NCBI GenBank assembly: GCA_013397935.1
Contig: VZRN01004391.1
Coordinates: 407,299 to 471,298, forward strand
DNA length: 64,000 nucleotides
Origin: Dasyornis broadbenti
Lineage: Eukaryota; Chordata; Aves; Passeriformes; Dasyornithidae
Direction of reading: 5' to 3'
Program-made: the position numbers and the translations under genes
The notes under the pieces: generated by a model
What the model was told of the DNA's origin: nothing
What the model saw: only the letters and a program-made list of their open reading frames with translations
Database searches by the model: none
Shown: piece by piece, positions 49,581 through 62,529 of the stretch
How the letters are laid out: every line of letters begins with the position of its first letter
How positions within the stretch are numbered: the stretch's first letter is position 1

Positions 49581-49595
49581 ATATATATATATATA
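49581..49595. repeat. (AT)n microsatellite
   Basis: A short run of alternating AT within AT-rich DNA. A second run lies near 49717-49727. Confidence 0.8.
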
Positions 49596-51540
49596 AAAAT
49601 ATTGAAAATAAATCAGTTTATATTTAAAATGTAACTATTCCAATAATGAATCAACATATCCATGTACAAAAAAAATTGCATCCATATGTACATGCACGTG
49701 TGTATGTTCATATACACATATATATATGGACACATTCATATTAATTCAGTGCAAAAAACATTGCTACAGATTGCTGTAGGAAACAACATATTGTGGGCAA
49801 GACATCTTCTCATCGTTTGAAAACCTGCATACATATTTTGTATCAAATGGATGCATTACTGAAATTACCATGGTCTATATACAGGTACTCATGCGTATGA
49901 GCAGAGATTACGGCTGTGCTAAATGGGGATTTGCAATAACCTAGGTATATAATTGATAGAGTTTCACATATAAAATTACATAGTCACCTACTGTAAACTA
50001 TTACATTTCTACTCTGTGTGCAGCCATTACATTTATTAGACACATCTTTACAACATGCTACAATTATTTGTTGTTAAGAAGATGAGTGGATTTATATTAA
50101 ATCCCACAGATGTGTAATACGGTAAATCGTTAAAACAAACTGGTAACTCCATATACACACTCGCATTTGCAGACAAAAGGGCTTCCCCTATTTTAGAGCC
50201 TGTGTCAAGCCCATAGCAGTGGAGACGGCTGACTTCGGTGTTTTGGCTCTAACCTGGGGTAGGACAGCACTCCTCTCCCTTATTTGCACACTACCTGATC
50301 TTCTTGACTGGCCCCCTTAAACACTATGAAGTAATCAACAGTAGCAGTATAGCTAAAAGCTAATATATGAATTATACAGGTGATGTAACACCCTCCTCAA
50401 CGTTAAAAGGTCTTTAAAAAATTACCCTACCATTTCTCCATTTTCCTCAATGGATCCCTTGCAAGATGTCCAACGTTACTTTCAGAAATCTCTTCAGGTT
50501 TAACTTTGCTCTGGTTTTATAAAATGCCCACCACAAAATAAGGGGATTCTCAAGTCTAGATCTTCTTCCCCTAATATCAGCAGGAGGAGAAGGAGTTTCT
50601 CCATGTTCATTAAGTTATGTATTTGCGCAGGTTTGGTTTTAGTGGGAGGTAAAGGTGTAGGAGGAAAATGTTAGAGTAGAATTAGCCAGCATTTCACGGA
50701 AGATTATTTTTGTATATTTTGTGATAAGCATAAAATGTGATGGATGTACAGGTGTTTTGAGTAGTAATAATGATATTTCAGTTGATCAAACAATTCACAA
50801 TAATGGCCTCTTGCTAAAACATACTGATTTGGTTTTAATTTAGGAAGAACTCATATTTACTGCATGTCACTCTTCATTTTGCCGTGTGCAGTGTTACTCT
50901 TCTGAAGTTAATGAGCAAAACTAGCAAAAGAAGGAACAATAATTTGGTTGGTTATTTGTTTTATAACACAGAAAGTCCCTGATAAATTTAGCTTTTCCCC
51001 CTTAGGATTGCCAGCAACAAAAACCTTTTTCTTGTCTCTGTATAGATCAGAGTGTTTAACATCATAGTCTAGATTTCACACAGTGGGAAACTGCCATCTT
51101 TAATATCATTCTTAAATTTTGTATGCACACATGTACGTTAAAATGTTTAAAATTTGAAAAGCTTGCTTAGAAATAATTTCAATTACTTTTCAAATAGAAG
51201 ATGTGATACAAAACATACAATTATTGTAACTTGTCTTGCATTTGTTGATTTAAAGTCTTTATCCTTTTGATTTGTTTTATAAATTAAAAAAAGAGTTGCC
51301 TTCCACAATCTATGTCATGACTTAGTATTCATGCACTATATCCAGCAGCAGGATAAAATAATACATATCTACAGTACAAGCAGGAATTTTTTTTTCTCAC
51401 CATGCAACCTCTCTAGAATTCCTTAATTGTAGCAGATTAAATTAGATAAAATAAATGGGCATGCATATTTGCCTTCATCAAACTGCCTACGTTCCATGCA
51501 TAGTTATAATTAAAGGCCAATTTCAAAGTAACATGCTTTT

Positions 51541-51597
51541 TTTCTCTTTTCTTTTCTTTTTTCTTTTCTTTTCTTTTTCTTTTTCTTTTCTTTTCTA
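51541..51597 (+). repeat. (TTTTC)n-like polypyrimidine tract
   Basis: Nearly 60 nt of only T and C, with TTTTC/TTTTTC periods. It ends in CTAG. Confidence 0.9.
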
Positions 51598-51820
51598 GAA
51601 TTAGCACACATTATACCTGGTAGCTTAAATTGTATATTGATTTATATCTTATACCAACCATATGCCAGAGCAGAATACGTGTTTTAGTGCCTGTTTTCCT
51701 TTACTTTTCTCTGATTCCATTAAAACCTTGATCTCTTGCCACTTTATGTAAAAAATGTAACACTGCAGACAGCAGCAGGTCATGGAAAAGGTTAAGAGGA
51801 GAAAAGACTCTACAACCAAA

Positions 51821-51912
51821 AGTAATACATAAATCTTTCTCACTCATTCTTCAGCTGAATATTTTCAGTAATACATAAATCCTTTTCACTCATTCTTCAG
51901 CTGAGTATTTTC
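51821..51912 (+). repeat. Tandem duplication, 2 x 46 bp
   Basis: Two adjacent 46-bp units (51821-51866 and 51867-51912), each starting AGTAATACATAAATC and ending TATTTTC, differing at only about three or four positions. This indicates a recent local duplication. Confidence 0.85.
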
Positions 51913-54900
51913 AGAAGCTATTTCATATATTTATAGCTGACATCTACTTGGCTTTCAGTTGGTTTACAGATCACGCAAATCCCCACGCTATGGTAAATCT
52001 TAATGCAGAGTTCTTCAGTGGGAAGCATAGAAAGTTTTCCTTGATTTTCCTGATTTTTACATATTTTGAAAGAAAATGATCACACATAAGAAAAGAGAGA
52101 TATTTTAGGAGAGAAATGTTTGAACATTATGAGAACATTTCCCATGCTTTATTTTTGAATCCGGGTGGACTTGATTCAAACTCAGAGATGTTATACCCAA
52201 CGACTTTTCATCCAAAATTAAAACTCCACTGAAAAAGATGTGAATTTAAAAACTTGCATTTAAATTGATGGAAACTAAAGAAATTACATGAAAGGTTTTT
52301 ATGACAGCTCTTTCATAACATAATTTTATAGTGAGAAAAACACAAGCTGACAGATAATTAGATAGATAATTAATAGAAAGATTAATTAATAAATAATGGA
52401 GTGTATCAGTAACTCAGTAATTTCGAACTCCAAAGTCTTTACCAGTTTTTAAGCACAGTCATTTGACAGAAAAAAAAAAAACGGCAAGCTGAAGACTGTG
52501 TATCCACTGGCATGCCTATCAATGAAAGGAAAGAACAGTTTCCTTGCAAGTTTGAGAGGATCCATATTCTTTCAATAACCATGGCACAGGGACAATCAAA
52601 AGAGACCCCTAGCTATGTAGGGGTCTTGGTCTCACGCTTTTATATTAGGAGAGCCAGTTATATCTATATTTTGACATAAATCAGTCTAACCTTCAAAAGC
52701 AACTCACTGTCACTCATGAGGAAAAGTGGTATCACCAGATGGTACAAGAACCTCAAGCTGGCAGGTGTCAGTTACTGGTACTCCATGCTCACACTTGTGT
52801 GTGAGAAGCGGCATGATGCACAGTATGTAACCACAGCCCACCATGCCAGCTTCTGCCAGAAGAGGCATTTGCTCCTTTTCCAGCACATGCTGGGTCTTTC
52901 CTATGTGACAGGTCACCATGGCTCCCCTTAAGGAAATCCCCAAACCATAACAGAATCCTCTGGTGGTTTCCAACAGGTTCATACATTTTGTCAGGTAAAG
53001 AGAAGCATGCCAGGTTCAGCCCCACCATCATCCCTTGGGAATTTACACTTCCCCTTGGCATCTGTAGCCAAAGATCAAATGCAATATTCCTTGTGCAAAA
53101 CTACAGTGCAGAGGCAACAGCAGGCAACTGTGCAGGGGGTGAATGATAAAAGGTCTGCAATAAATACAGGGCATGGCCACAAGCAAGTCTGGGCACAAAC
53201 CACTCCCATTCCTGCTCTGTGAGGAATACATGCACGCACTAAGTACTCAGACTGCGTACCCAGATCTCCTCCAGCTACCCTGCCAGCAGCGTCAGTGATC
53301 TTCCAGCACAGCCTCCAGCAGAATGTGACTGCTGGGACTATTGCTCCCTGCCACTTTGCCAGCTGCTCATATTAGACGTGATACACCAAGGTTTTGTAGC
53401 TGTAACTTTCAGTACTCATACTCACTGCTGCATTACAGAGGTTTCACAGGCTCCAGAAGTCTCCCCTTCCACTGTAGACTGATCCTTCTGGTGGATTGGG
53501 AAGGTTTTGCAGTTCCTCACTGACATAAAAAGTGAAGGACAACTAAATTCTGCTAAGCACATATGAAATTTTACTTGGTTTTGTGGAGAAGAGCTAATGG
53601 TAGGCTACAGCCCACAAATTTTGTTGTTACATTGCTTTGTTGTGTTTGCATGATCCTGTCCAGTATTTAAAGGCCGTAATGCTTTAACAGTGGGCTTGAG
53701 ACAGCTGCAGCCAACTTCCTTTCTTAATTGCTATGCTGGGGTTATCTCAAAGTATTTTTCAGGTGTAAGCTGTGTCATAGCATGGTAACATTTGAAAACT
53801 GCAGATTTAATAAAATCACACACCACAGGCGAAAAAGTGAGAACCCAATTTGGGAATGATGTTAAGCTGTGTGGTGTGATGTCTGAAATGTTACATCAAT
53901 ACTTCAAAAAACACAAGTTTTACAGTTACTTCTTTTATCTCTTTTCAAACAGTAATCAAAAGCACTATCGAAAAACCTGAAATTTTTCATTTTATGGTGA
54001 ATGTCAGTCTAATTGATCACTTGTATGCTGCATTCAGTAACATTCTACTGTTTCTTAGTGAAAACTATAGAATCACAGCACCAACATTTCACAAAGAAAA
54101 TGGGGGGTGAAGAGGTAATTTTCACAGGAGATCTTTAATATTAGAGTGCCTAACCCACCTGCAGCTATACATCTAGAACTGCACAGCAAAACAAGAGGAG
54201 AAACAGCAGAATTTCATCTCCCTGGCTGGGTGTCCTCCTGGCTGATTATCAGAAAGCGTCACTGAGAAAAGCTCCCTGGGAGCTTCCACTGGTGCAGACC
54301 CATTGCTCTACAAAATGGGCGCAGCCTGCGAGATCGCCACCACAGTAGCTGCTTATTTCCTGTGTGTTCTGTGTGTGCTGCAGATCACCCACTTACATCT
54401 TTGAGGATTTATATGGCTTGCCCCTCACGGTACAAGAGATTACCTCCCTAATATCACCGGCACTAGCAGCTGTTACCAGCAATGGGACTTGAGCATCAGT
54501 CTCTCCATTTTGAGGCCTGATGCTGTTCTGCTGTGAGATGATTTCACACTGCTTTGGCACAGTAAAATTACCTTAAAATGGGATTAAATGACACTAATTT
54601 ACAGCCATGTTGCCTTGCTGATGGCCTACGAATTTGTGTCTTGCTATACACAAAAATCAAATCCATTTTAAAATTTCATTCTTTGCTCTGGGACTTAGTA
54701 CGTACAGATTACTAATAATAACAACAATTTACTATAACTACAAAACTACACTTTTTCCTGGTTTGCAGCACCTAATCTAAGGAATATAAAACTTGGTATT
54801 ATGCCTCACCAAGCCATACTCTCTAAACATAGCTGGAAACAAGTGCACATGTGGCCTTTTGACCCTGATTACTGCTCAAGTCTCAAACATGGTATTCACA

Positions 54901-57900
54901 TGAAGTCTATACCCACTTTCTCTTGTAGATTTGACTTCATTTGTATGATAGATCTTCCAACCTGTCTCTAAAAAATTATATTAAACCCCATTCTAAAGTC
55001 AAGTAAGTACACATGTATTGCCTTCCTACTGGAAAATCGCAAATACACCACACACTGATCTAAATGGTGGGATTTCGAATGTGAAATACAAAGCAGCCCA
55101 ATATAAAGCACAATCCCACTTTATTCCAACAGCAACAGACACCAAAATTTGCTGACAGATATGCCTGTTAAGAACTAACTTATCTCACCCTACCTTTTTC
55201 TTCTGCAAGTATTTTCTTCAGGATAAATCCCACGTTAAAGCTAGCCAGATGCCATGGCTCCACTCCTGCCCCATCCACGGGTGGAAACACAGTTGAAAGG
55301 AGACATCAGAAAATCTTAAATTCACATTCAGATTTTTTGTGCAGACCTATCTCAGAGAAATGGTCCCAGCCTCAGTGTACTCTATCCTCACTCACCTTGC
55401 AGATTAATTGCATCTCACTGGCAATGTGACAAGACCATCCTATCGCCACTAGAGCACGATAAGCTGCAGGTTTTATGAGCACAATCTGGAAATTGGTGTG
55501 CACAGATGTGTACACATGCACACACACACATACTGCTCTCTAAGGGGACCCCACATCATACACATGCCACAGTTGGCTCAGAAAGCAGAGAAGGAGCCAT
55601 GGGAGTGAGCTGAATGCAAACAGTTACAGACATGGCCATTTAGATGGCAATCTTCCATCTCAAAAGGTGGTAGAGGCACTTGTTAGACGCAGTGGGGACA
55701 GGCAGCTTCTGGAGCCAGAATCAGCAACAGATATGTTGGCAAATTAAAAATATTTTGAATCTCACTCCAGTCCTAAAACACATTTCTCAAATTCTTACAA
55801 TAAAATCTTCACCTAAATTCGCTTGGGAATATTTGAGATGAAGCAGTACAGTTTTCTTATAAGCATGATGTATTTCACAAATTGGGCAGAAGACCATCCT
55901 TGAAGTGTTGCAGATTTACACGTCTATCACTCCTGGGTTCATAGTTCATACAACAGAAAAGAGCATCAGAACCAGATCCACCATCTTGAGAGTAACTCCC
56001 ATTTTTTCTTTATTCTTATATCACTTAACATGGAACAAACTAGCATGGCACAGCCCATCACACCCCTCTCTCTACTTTATATAAGGCCTTTTAGGCTGAA
56101 ATGAAAAAACTCTGGAACAAATGAAAATCCAGCAAATGCAAGACCTAGACCAGTGTTTAATTGTATATCACAATACTATGCATTTAGCAGATGGTATGAA
56201 AAGTAAAACTGATTACATGATCCAGTTTCACAAACTTACTAATAAAAGTAATTACCAAAAGTAAACCAAAATATATTTAATTTGATTCAGAATATCAAGT
56301 TACATCAAGGCTTCTGGAAAAAATAAGAAAATGCAATCAACTCACCAGAGGCAGGAAGCTGAAAGCGGCTGTTGAAAATAAATGTTACGGAAGTCAACTA
56401 TCCTGGACAAGATAGGGGAAGAAAAAAAGAAGTGTGGTATTCTGTGTTCTTGGCTTTTCCAGATAGTCTTCTTTTTTAGCAGATTAGAACAATTCTATTA
56501 TTGAGAGGACAGAAAACCCAAAAGCTCTAAAGAGAGACCTGCACATACAGGCCAAAGCAGTCCTGGCAACTGGGTCTAATTCACCTGGAGATAGCAGTGA
56601 CGGCAGACCCAGATGCAGTGTGACGAGAAATAGTGGAGAGGTTTAGTGTAAGTCAGCTTCCTGGTGAGAGCTTCGCAGCTTTGCCTGTGTGGGTTTGTTG
56701 TGGGTTGGTATGAGTTGGTATATCTTTCTGTCTTTGGTGACTATGGGAGCAGATGTAAAAACCTTGAAGATGGGGGAGGGAGGCAAACCTTCAGGCTCCA
56801 GAAAGCTTTCTCTTCGCACTCTGCTGCTCTTACAGCTGCCTCCTCACTGCTACAGGGGCTAATGGCACAGCACAGCCCAGCAGCTCGATGCATGTGAGGA
56901 GAAAAGGAGCAGATCGACAACCGCCCTGCATGGCTATGTGCGAGTCACACTCCGGTAGCAGGAACAACACTTGTGATACTTTGCTGCAACCTGGAAGACA
57001 GTCCTGCCGTTAGAGGAGAATATGCATGTTTAACTGACCTTGTGCAAAAACCCAAGGAAGACACTTGAGGTTGATTCAACATTGGTGCACACGGTTTTGT
57101 TTTAATTCAGTGAGGATCCTTTTGAGGCATTGGTTAGGATTGATCAATGTATCATTTTATTATCATATATGTCCTCTCTTCTACCAGCATAAGGACGCTG
57201 TACAGATGGAGGGACCACGGACACTGAGACTCCCAACTTTCCCAGCACAGACAAATTGAGCTGGCCAGATTCTTATCATTTCCAGTTATCACAACTACTA
57301 GCACAACACTGAAAGCAAAGCTGTGATGGTAGTTTCAGGATTTCAGGTGTCTATGGTCTATACTCCAGGAGCCATCAGCACAAGAAGCCCCCTTTGTATG
57401 ATCAGGCAATCAGACTGCAATGAGGGCACTCCTGTCCCATTCTCCTGAAGCAGCCCAAGTGCACTGGTATGGCAGGAGAGCTGTCCCCGAGCTGAACATG
57501 AGAGACTCAGATGACCAGTGTAGTGGAATGTGTGGTCCTCAGGCAGAGCCATGAGCAATGGCTTCCCAAGCAGCCTTGAAACCCAGAGGCACAGCTCCAT
57601 TTCAGCAAATATTCTGGGCTTAGTGAAGCCATCTCAGACCATCTCCAGCCATGAAACAGTAGGAACACACTGCCTGATCCAGATCTAAAGCCAGCATTTT
57701 ATGTTCCTTACAGGATGGACACTCTCTGAAGACAGTTAGTGAATTCATCCACATTAACATGACAGTACAATGCATTCCAAGCTAAAGTCATACTGCTTCC
57801 AAGAAAGATTAAAAACCAACAGAATGATTTACAAGATAATGCAAAAAGAAAACAAAAAGATAATCTATGTGTAGATGAAAGGCAGTTTGTGCCAAAAATA

Positions 57901-59346
57901 TAAAAAGAATATAGTCTATGTAAATATGCTGTAAACCTGCTGATGCAAAGCTTGCAGAGCAGTGCTGCAAAGTTAGGCTGGGAAATCAATTTGTTTCTTT
58001 TCCCTATGAAATGAAATTATTTCAGTTAATTATCAACAGTGATGAACGTAAGGAAGGCTCACAGAAGGCATTTTGGGAATCCTATCTTCTTATCATCTTC
58101 AATCTTTCTTTTAGTATGAGACAAGATTTTGAATAAGGGGCTTCAGCGCATCACCAGTTTATGTGGGAACTTACGTTACTTAATTTTCACATTAAACATC
58201 TATTCATCTGTTTTTAACTGGGTTTAGGTTTCCCAATACCAGCGTAAGCAATCAGGCAGTAAGTTTCCACTGCAATTGTGATAAAGCAAATCAGACACCC
58301 AAACACATTGAAATGTTTCCATCAGAAACATTCAAAACTGTCAGAAGTAGAGAAATAAATACTATTTGCAAATTATAGTGATATAAATGTCTTTGCTGAT
58401 CATCACCAATTTTAGTCTGCTACAGAGAGCAGATACTTAAAAATGCAACTACTCTTCTCTGTTTCATGCTGAGATTAATCCAGATGTGAAGCCGTCAGGC
58501 TAAGTAGTTTGCATTTTGGAAAAACAGTGCATTCATCTGTAAAATACTTCATAAATAACTTTTGAACTGAGTGAACTCAGCAAATAAGCAAAACTGTAGA
58601 GTAAGAAACATATTCTTACATGTTTGGAATTCCACCCATTTTCCTCCACTATGTTTCCTTGAAGGATCTTGACCCAATATCATCCCCAAAATAGTTGAAT
58701 TTTATTTATTTGAGATTTTTCTTAGTAATACACATGCTTCATGCATTTGATCCATTATTTCACATCCAAGAGACCTGGAACTCCAACAAAATACCCTCAG
58801 CTCCATGCACTCTACACATGCAGGTAATTCCAATGTTAGATGTAAAATTGACACCTGACCTGTTTCTCTTGATCCTTGGTTGTTTGTTGGGTTGGGTTTT
58901 GGGGTGGTTTTTTTTTGTCTTTCTTACTGCAGTTTTTCTGCTCCTTTTCACCTCTTCGTGCTGTTCAATGAAGGGGAACATCTGGCTGTGAGAGAATAGT
59001 TAATACATTAAAAAATACATTGCTTCTCCTTTTTTAACCTTCATTATGAGTCATTATCTGGGACTTTCAGAAACAAACACTTTGTTGTGGAAAATATTTA
59101 TGGGGCAGAGTGGAGGCTTGCAATTTATTTTTGCATTGAAAACTAAGATGACAGCAAAAAATAAAGTCTTAAGCCACAGGTAACTAGGGGTTTATACAAA
59201 ATTATGTAAAATAACATTACCCAGGGTTTTGACATGGGTCAGTCTACAATGAAATGTCACATTCCTTCTTAATCCACTGCTTTCTGTCCCTCTTGGAGAA
59301 ACAAGAAAGCTGCTGATGTTAAGAAGGAGTTTGAGATTAAGGAAGG

Positions 59347-59660
59347 AAGCTGCTCCTGCCCCCCTGCCTGATTTCCTTTTTGTTCTCAGATTCACTCAGC
59401 TCTGATTTTGGTCTGCCTCAAATAGTATGGTGTGTGTACTGCTCAGGAAGTAAACCATAACACTCTTGATACCCACTGTATTTAGCCCTACAAGCCTTTC
59501 TCCTGTCCTAGATTATCATTATATTACACAAAATAAAGCTAATTGTTGTTTATGTTTAGCCACTGCACCAAATACATAAAAAACACATAAGAAGAAGTAC
59601 ACATATTTTGTTTAAAAAGTGCCTAATTCTTTTTTGGTATCATTTTTAAAGGGAGGCAGG
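59347..59660 (+). repeat. Direct repeat, upstream copy
   Basis: Starts at 'gctgctcctg' and runs through 'cagctctgattttggtctgc' and 'taaaccataacactcttgat' to the 'ttttaaagggag' region. It matches 61465-61770 closely (about 90% or better by eye in the first 200 bp, weaker afterwards). It contains an AATAAA. Confidence 0.85.
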
Positions 59661-61124
59661 TAAAATGTATGTGGTCAAGATGCCAGTTGTGTGTTGGGAA
59701 AACTGGGATGTGGCTATTTGCTTTTCCCTGAGTTCCTAAGAAGTACAGGGGAAATCAGGTAGGTTGCCCAAACACATTCCAAACTGGGGGTGAAGTCACT
59801 TTCTTCCCAGGAACAGATACCTCAGCAAAGGGAGGCTTCCTCACAGCATGGCAGAGGGCATTGCTAAGGGAGTCTCTAAAGCAGACCAGGCCTAGTAACT
59901 TCTGCAGCATTACTCATTGTGAGAGCACTCAATCCAAAAGAGGAAATGAAAACACAGTTTCACAAGCACTTCCTATATGGATTTTGGTAAAACTCTCACA
60001 CATTATTTACTATGCCTTGATGAGTTTAGGCTTTGGTTCCTCAGCAACTTAACATTATAGGTTAGATACCCCTCAGGTTTGGTAGTGAAATGGCACAAAC
60101 TGAAGCCTGTGGTGATAAAACAGGACCCAAAATCTAGCATGAGGCAGGTTCCTGACACATTGTGTGGGCAGGCCTAGACGCCTTCAGAGGGTGAGTCGAA
60201 ACCTTCCAGAATACTGAGCCTGGAGCATGCCTGACAGAGAAGCCTAAATGAAGGAACATGCCCGAAATGCCACCCTCTCCCTGTGGACCCTCCTGCCTCC
60301 CTCTTGAATTATAAAGTCCAACTTTCAACTCAGCTCAGCTCTTGAGCCCCTTCCCACATCACTGCCTCTTCCCCCTTCTGTGACAGGCTTGCCCAATGCT
60401 TCAGGTGGCCACAGAGCAGCCCTCCAGCTACTCCTGCTCTGGGGGATTTGGCCCTGAGCTGCCCGGTTTCCAGGTGCAGTGCTGAGATGGGTGCAAGGCA
60501 CAGAGCAACTCAGACCTGGGCATGCCTGAGCAGCACAGACTTCTCAGGCCCGAAACAGAAAACCCTGAGTTGAGCAAACGATGATCAGACTTGGGTTTGG
60601 CACAAAGATTTGGGTGTGGTCATCTCCATTCATCCAGCCTCTTTTCAAGACTGATGCAGCTCCATACATCAAATGCATATACTTGTGCAGGGAAGGCAGG
60701 CAGAGATTTCCCCACTTTCTGAGACCATAGCTTTCTGCTATCTCAACTACAGACCTATTCTTTATTACTTTTGTGTTCCCTCGCTATGTAGAGGTTACTA
60801 ATTAGCTATTTCTCTGGTATATTCCTGTTGAGATCAGGTTGTCAGCAACATGTGTTATGTTATGAAACTAACATTTACATACTTTATGCTTTCTTGGAAT
60901 CTGATACACAGAATCCAGTGTCCTAACTTCCTAGCACAATTCCTCCCACGACATCAGCGCAGAACTGGTGGACAATGTACGGGAAGTGCCTTCCTCCAGA
61001 GCAACATGAAAACCTACATCCCCTTTCTTGAAAGTGAAGCGTGCTTAGGAACTGCACTGAGGGTTACTTAACTCCCCCATCTGTCATTCTGGGACAGCCT
61101 AGCATAAAAGCACTCACATCATAT

Positions 61125-61335
61125 AATCACAGAATGCTAAAGGGTTAGAATGGACCTTAAACGTCATCCAGTCCCAACTCCCCCAGCCATGGCAGGGACA
61201 CGTCCCACTAGACCAGCTTGCTCCAGGCCTTATCCAACCTGGCTTTGAACAATGCCACTGTTAGGGTGTCCACAACCTCCCAGGCAACCTATTCCAGTGT
61301 CTAAGAACTAATTCAATCTTCCTCCTCCAAACCAG
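61125..61335 (-). mobile_element. CR1 LINE 3' fragment
   Basis: Reads as the reverse complement of the avian CR1 3' end: 'aatcacagaatg', then 'ggaccttaaacgtcatccag', 'ccatggcagggacacg', 'actagaccagcttgctcca', 'ccaacctggctttgaac' and 'attccagtgtct'. It is truncated and non-coding. It lies between the two copies of the direct repeat, close to the second. Confidence 0.92.
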
Positions 61336-61464
61336 GTACTATTCCCAAAATACCCATCTGCCCTATTGAGGGAACAAGATCCTTTCTGTGTTTGCCTGAT
61401 TGTGGTTTGTTTGCTGGCGCTTTGGGGAGACATTTGCCACAGGGCAGCCCTCTCCAACCGGCAG

Positions 61465-61770
61465 AAGCTGCTCCTGTCCCCCTGCCTGATTTCCTTTTTA
61501 TTCTCAGGTTCGCTCAGCTCTGATTTTGGTCTGCCTCAAATAGTATGGTGTGTGTACTGCTCAGGAAGTAAACCATAACACTCTTGATACCCACTGTATT
61601 TAGCCCTACAAGCCTTTCTCCTGTCCTAGATGATCATTATAAAATAAAGCTAACTGTTGCTTATGACTAGCACCAGAGATATAAACAACATGTAAGAAGT
61701 GTGCTTATTTCGTTTAAAAAGAGCCTTATTTTTTGTTTTAAACGCTTTAAAATTTTCGAAGGGAGAACGT
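61465..61770 (+). repeat. Direct repeat, downstream copy
   Basis: Second copy of the 59347-59660 sequence, in the same orientation and offset by about 2.12 kb. Similarity begins sharply at 'gctgctcctg' and fades near the 'ttcgaagggag' region, just upstream of the CpG island. Confidence 0.85.
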
Positions 61771-61944
61771 GCAGAACGTGCCAGCCCACATCTGTTTCTC
61801 TAAACGGTCTGACTTTTGCAATTTTCTCCCTCCCGGGGGACATTCACACTTCCTTCTCCCACCTGGATCCAATGCAAAACTAACGCCAGTGGCGTTGCTC
61901 TAACCGTAGAGGAGGCTCCAGTTGTTTTCTCTATGGAACCATGC

Positions 61945-62420
61945 TCCACCTGAGGCTGCCCCGGCTGCAGGGCCCGCCCGCGGCCTGACGCAGGGCTCAG
62001 AGCCGCCGAGCTGCTCCCAGCGCGGCTGCCTGGGCCAGCAGACGCTGGGGCTGGGAACCAGCGCCGAGGGAGACGCTGGTTCCTCCTTTGGCTCTGCCCA
62101 GTAGGCGCCGGGCTCCGCGGCGTCGCAGCAGGGAAGGGCCGGAGGGAGCCTCTTCTCTGAGCAACCCCGCAGCAGCCGTCCCGCGGCTCCTCCTCCCTGC
62201 CCCCGCAAACCCCCGGGCAGCGCCGGTGGCACCGGGCAGCTCCCGGCCTCGGGCCCGGGGAAATGGCCAAGTACACACGGCCCCGGCACCCGCGGCAGGA
62301 GCGGACACTCTGCTCCCCGCTCCCTTCTCGCCAGCGCCTGCTCCAGCTCCAGCCCTGCGCCCGCGGCCTTGCCCTGCCCCTTTGGTGCTTTCGTCTTGTC
62401 AGGAAGCTTCCTGCCCCAGC
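61945..62420. promoter_or_regulatory. CpG island without an assigned gene
   Basis: A GC-rich, CpG-dense block with long overlapping open frames on both strands, as expected from composition. On the plus strand it leads into a possible exon with an ATG at 62422 and a GT donor (AATGAG|GTAAGG) at 62530. It may be the promoter of a long non-coding RNA, a distal RHOH promoter (RHOH is transcribed leftward from here), or the promoter of an unrecognised gene. Confidence 0.6.
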
Positions 62421-62421
62421 T

Positions 62422-62529
62422 ATGGCAGAAGCCATTGGGGTTCCCCTTGGGAAACTCAGCAATGTGAAGGCAGCAGCTAGTTTTGTTTTGAATGTGCTTT
62501 TCCCATTTGCTCCTGTTTCAAAGAATGAG
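62422..62529 (+). other. Possible first exon from the CpG island
   Basis: An ATG with G at -3 and +4 opens a 36-codon frame beginning MAEAIGVPLGKLSNVK, ending exactly at a consensus donor GAG|GTAAGG. I do not recognise the peptide and could not identify the next exon, so this may be a non-coding transcript. Confidence 0.25.

Larger units (their letters stand above)
43960..59340. other. Long AT-rich non-coding stretch upstream of RHOH
   Basis: About 15 kb with no recognisable coding exon, RNA gene or LINE fragment. It contains AT microsatellite tracts near 48.85 and 49.58 kb, a pyrimidine tract at 51.54 kb, and a 46-bp tandem duplication at 51.82 kb. It may include further RHOH 5' exons that cannot be predicted from sequence alone. 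Confidence 0.55.

Noticed and set aside
61800..62462. 220-codon Arg/Pro/Gly-rich ORF on the minus strand
   Set aside because: Overlaps open frames on both strands in a CpG island; composition alone explains it.
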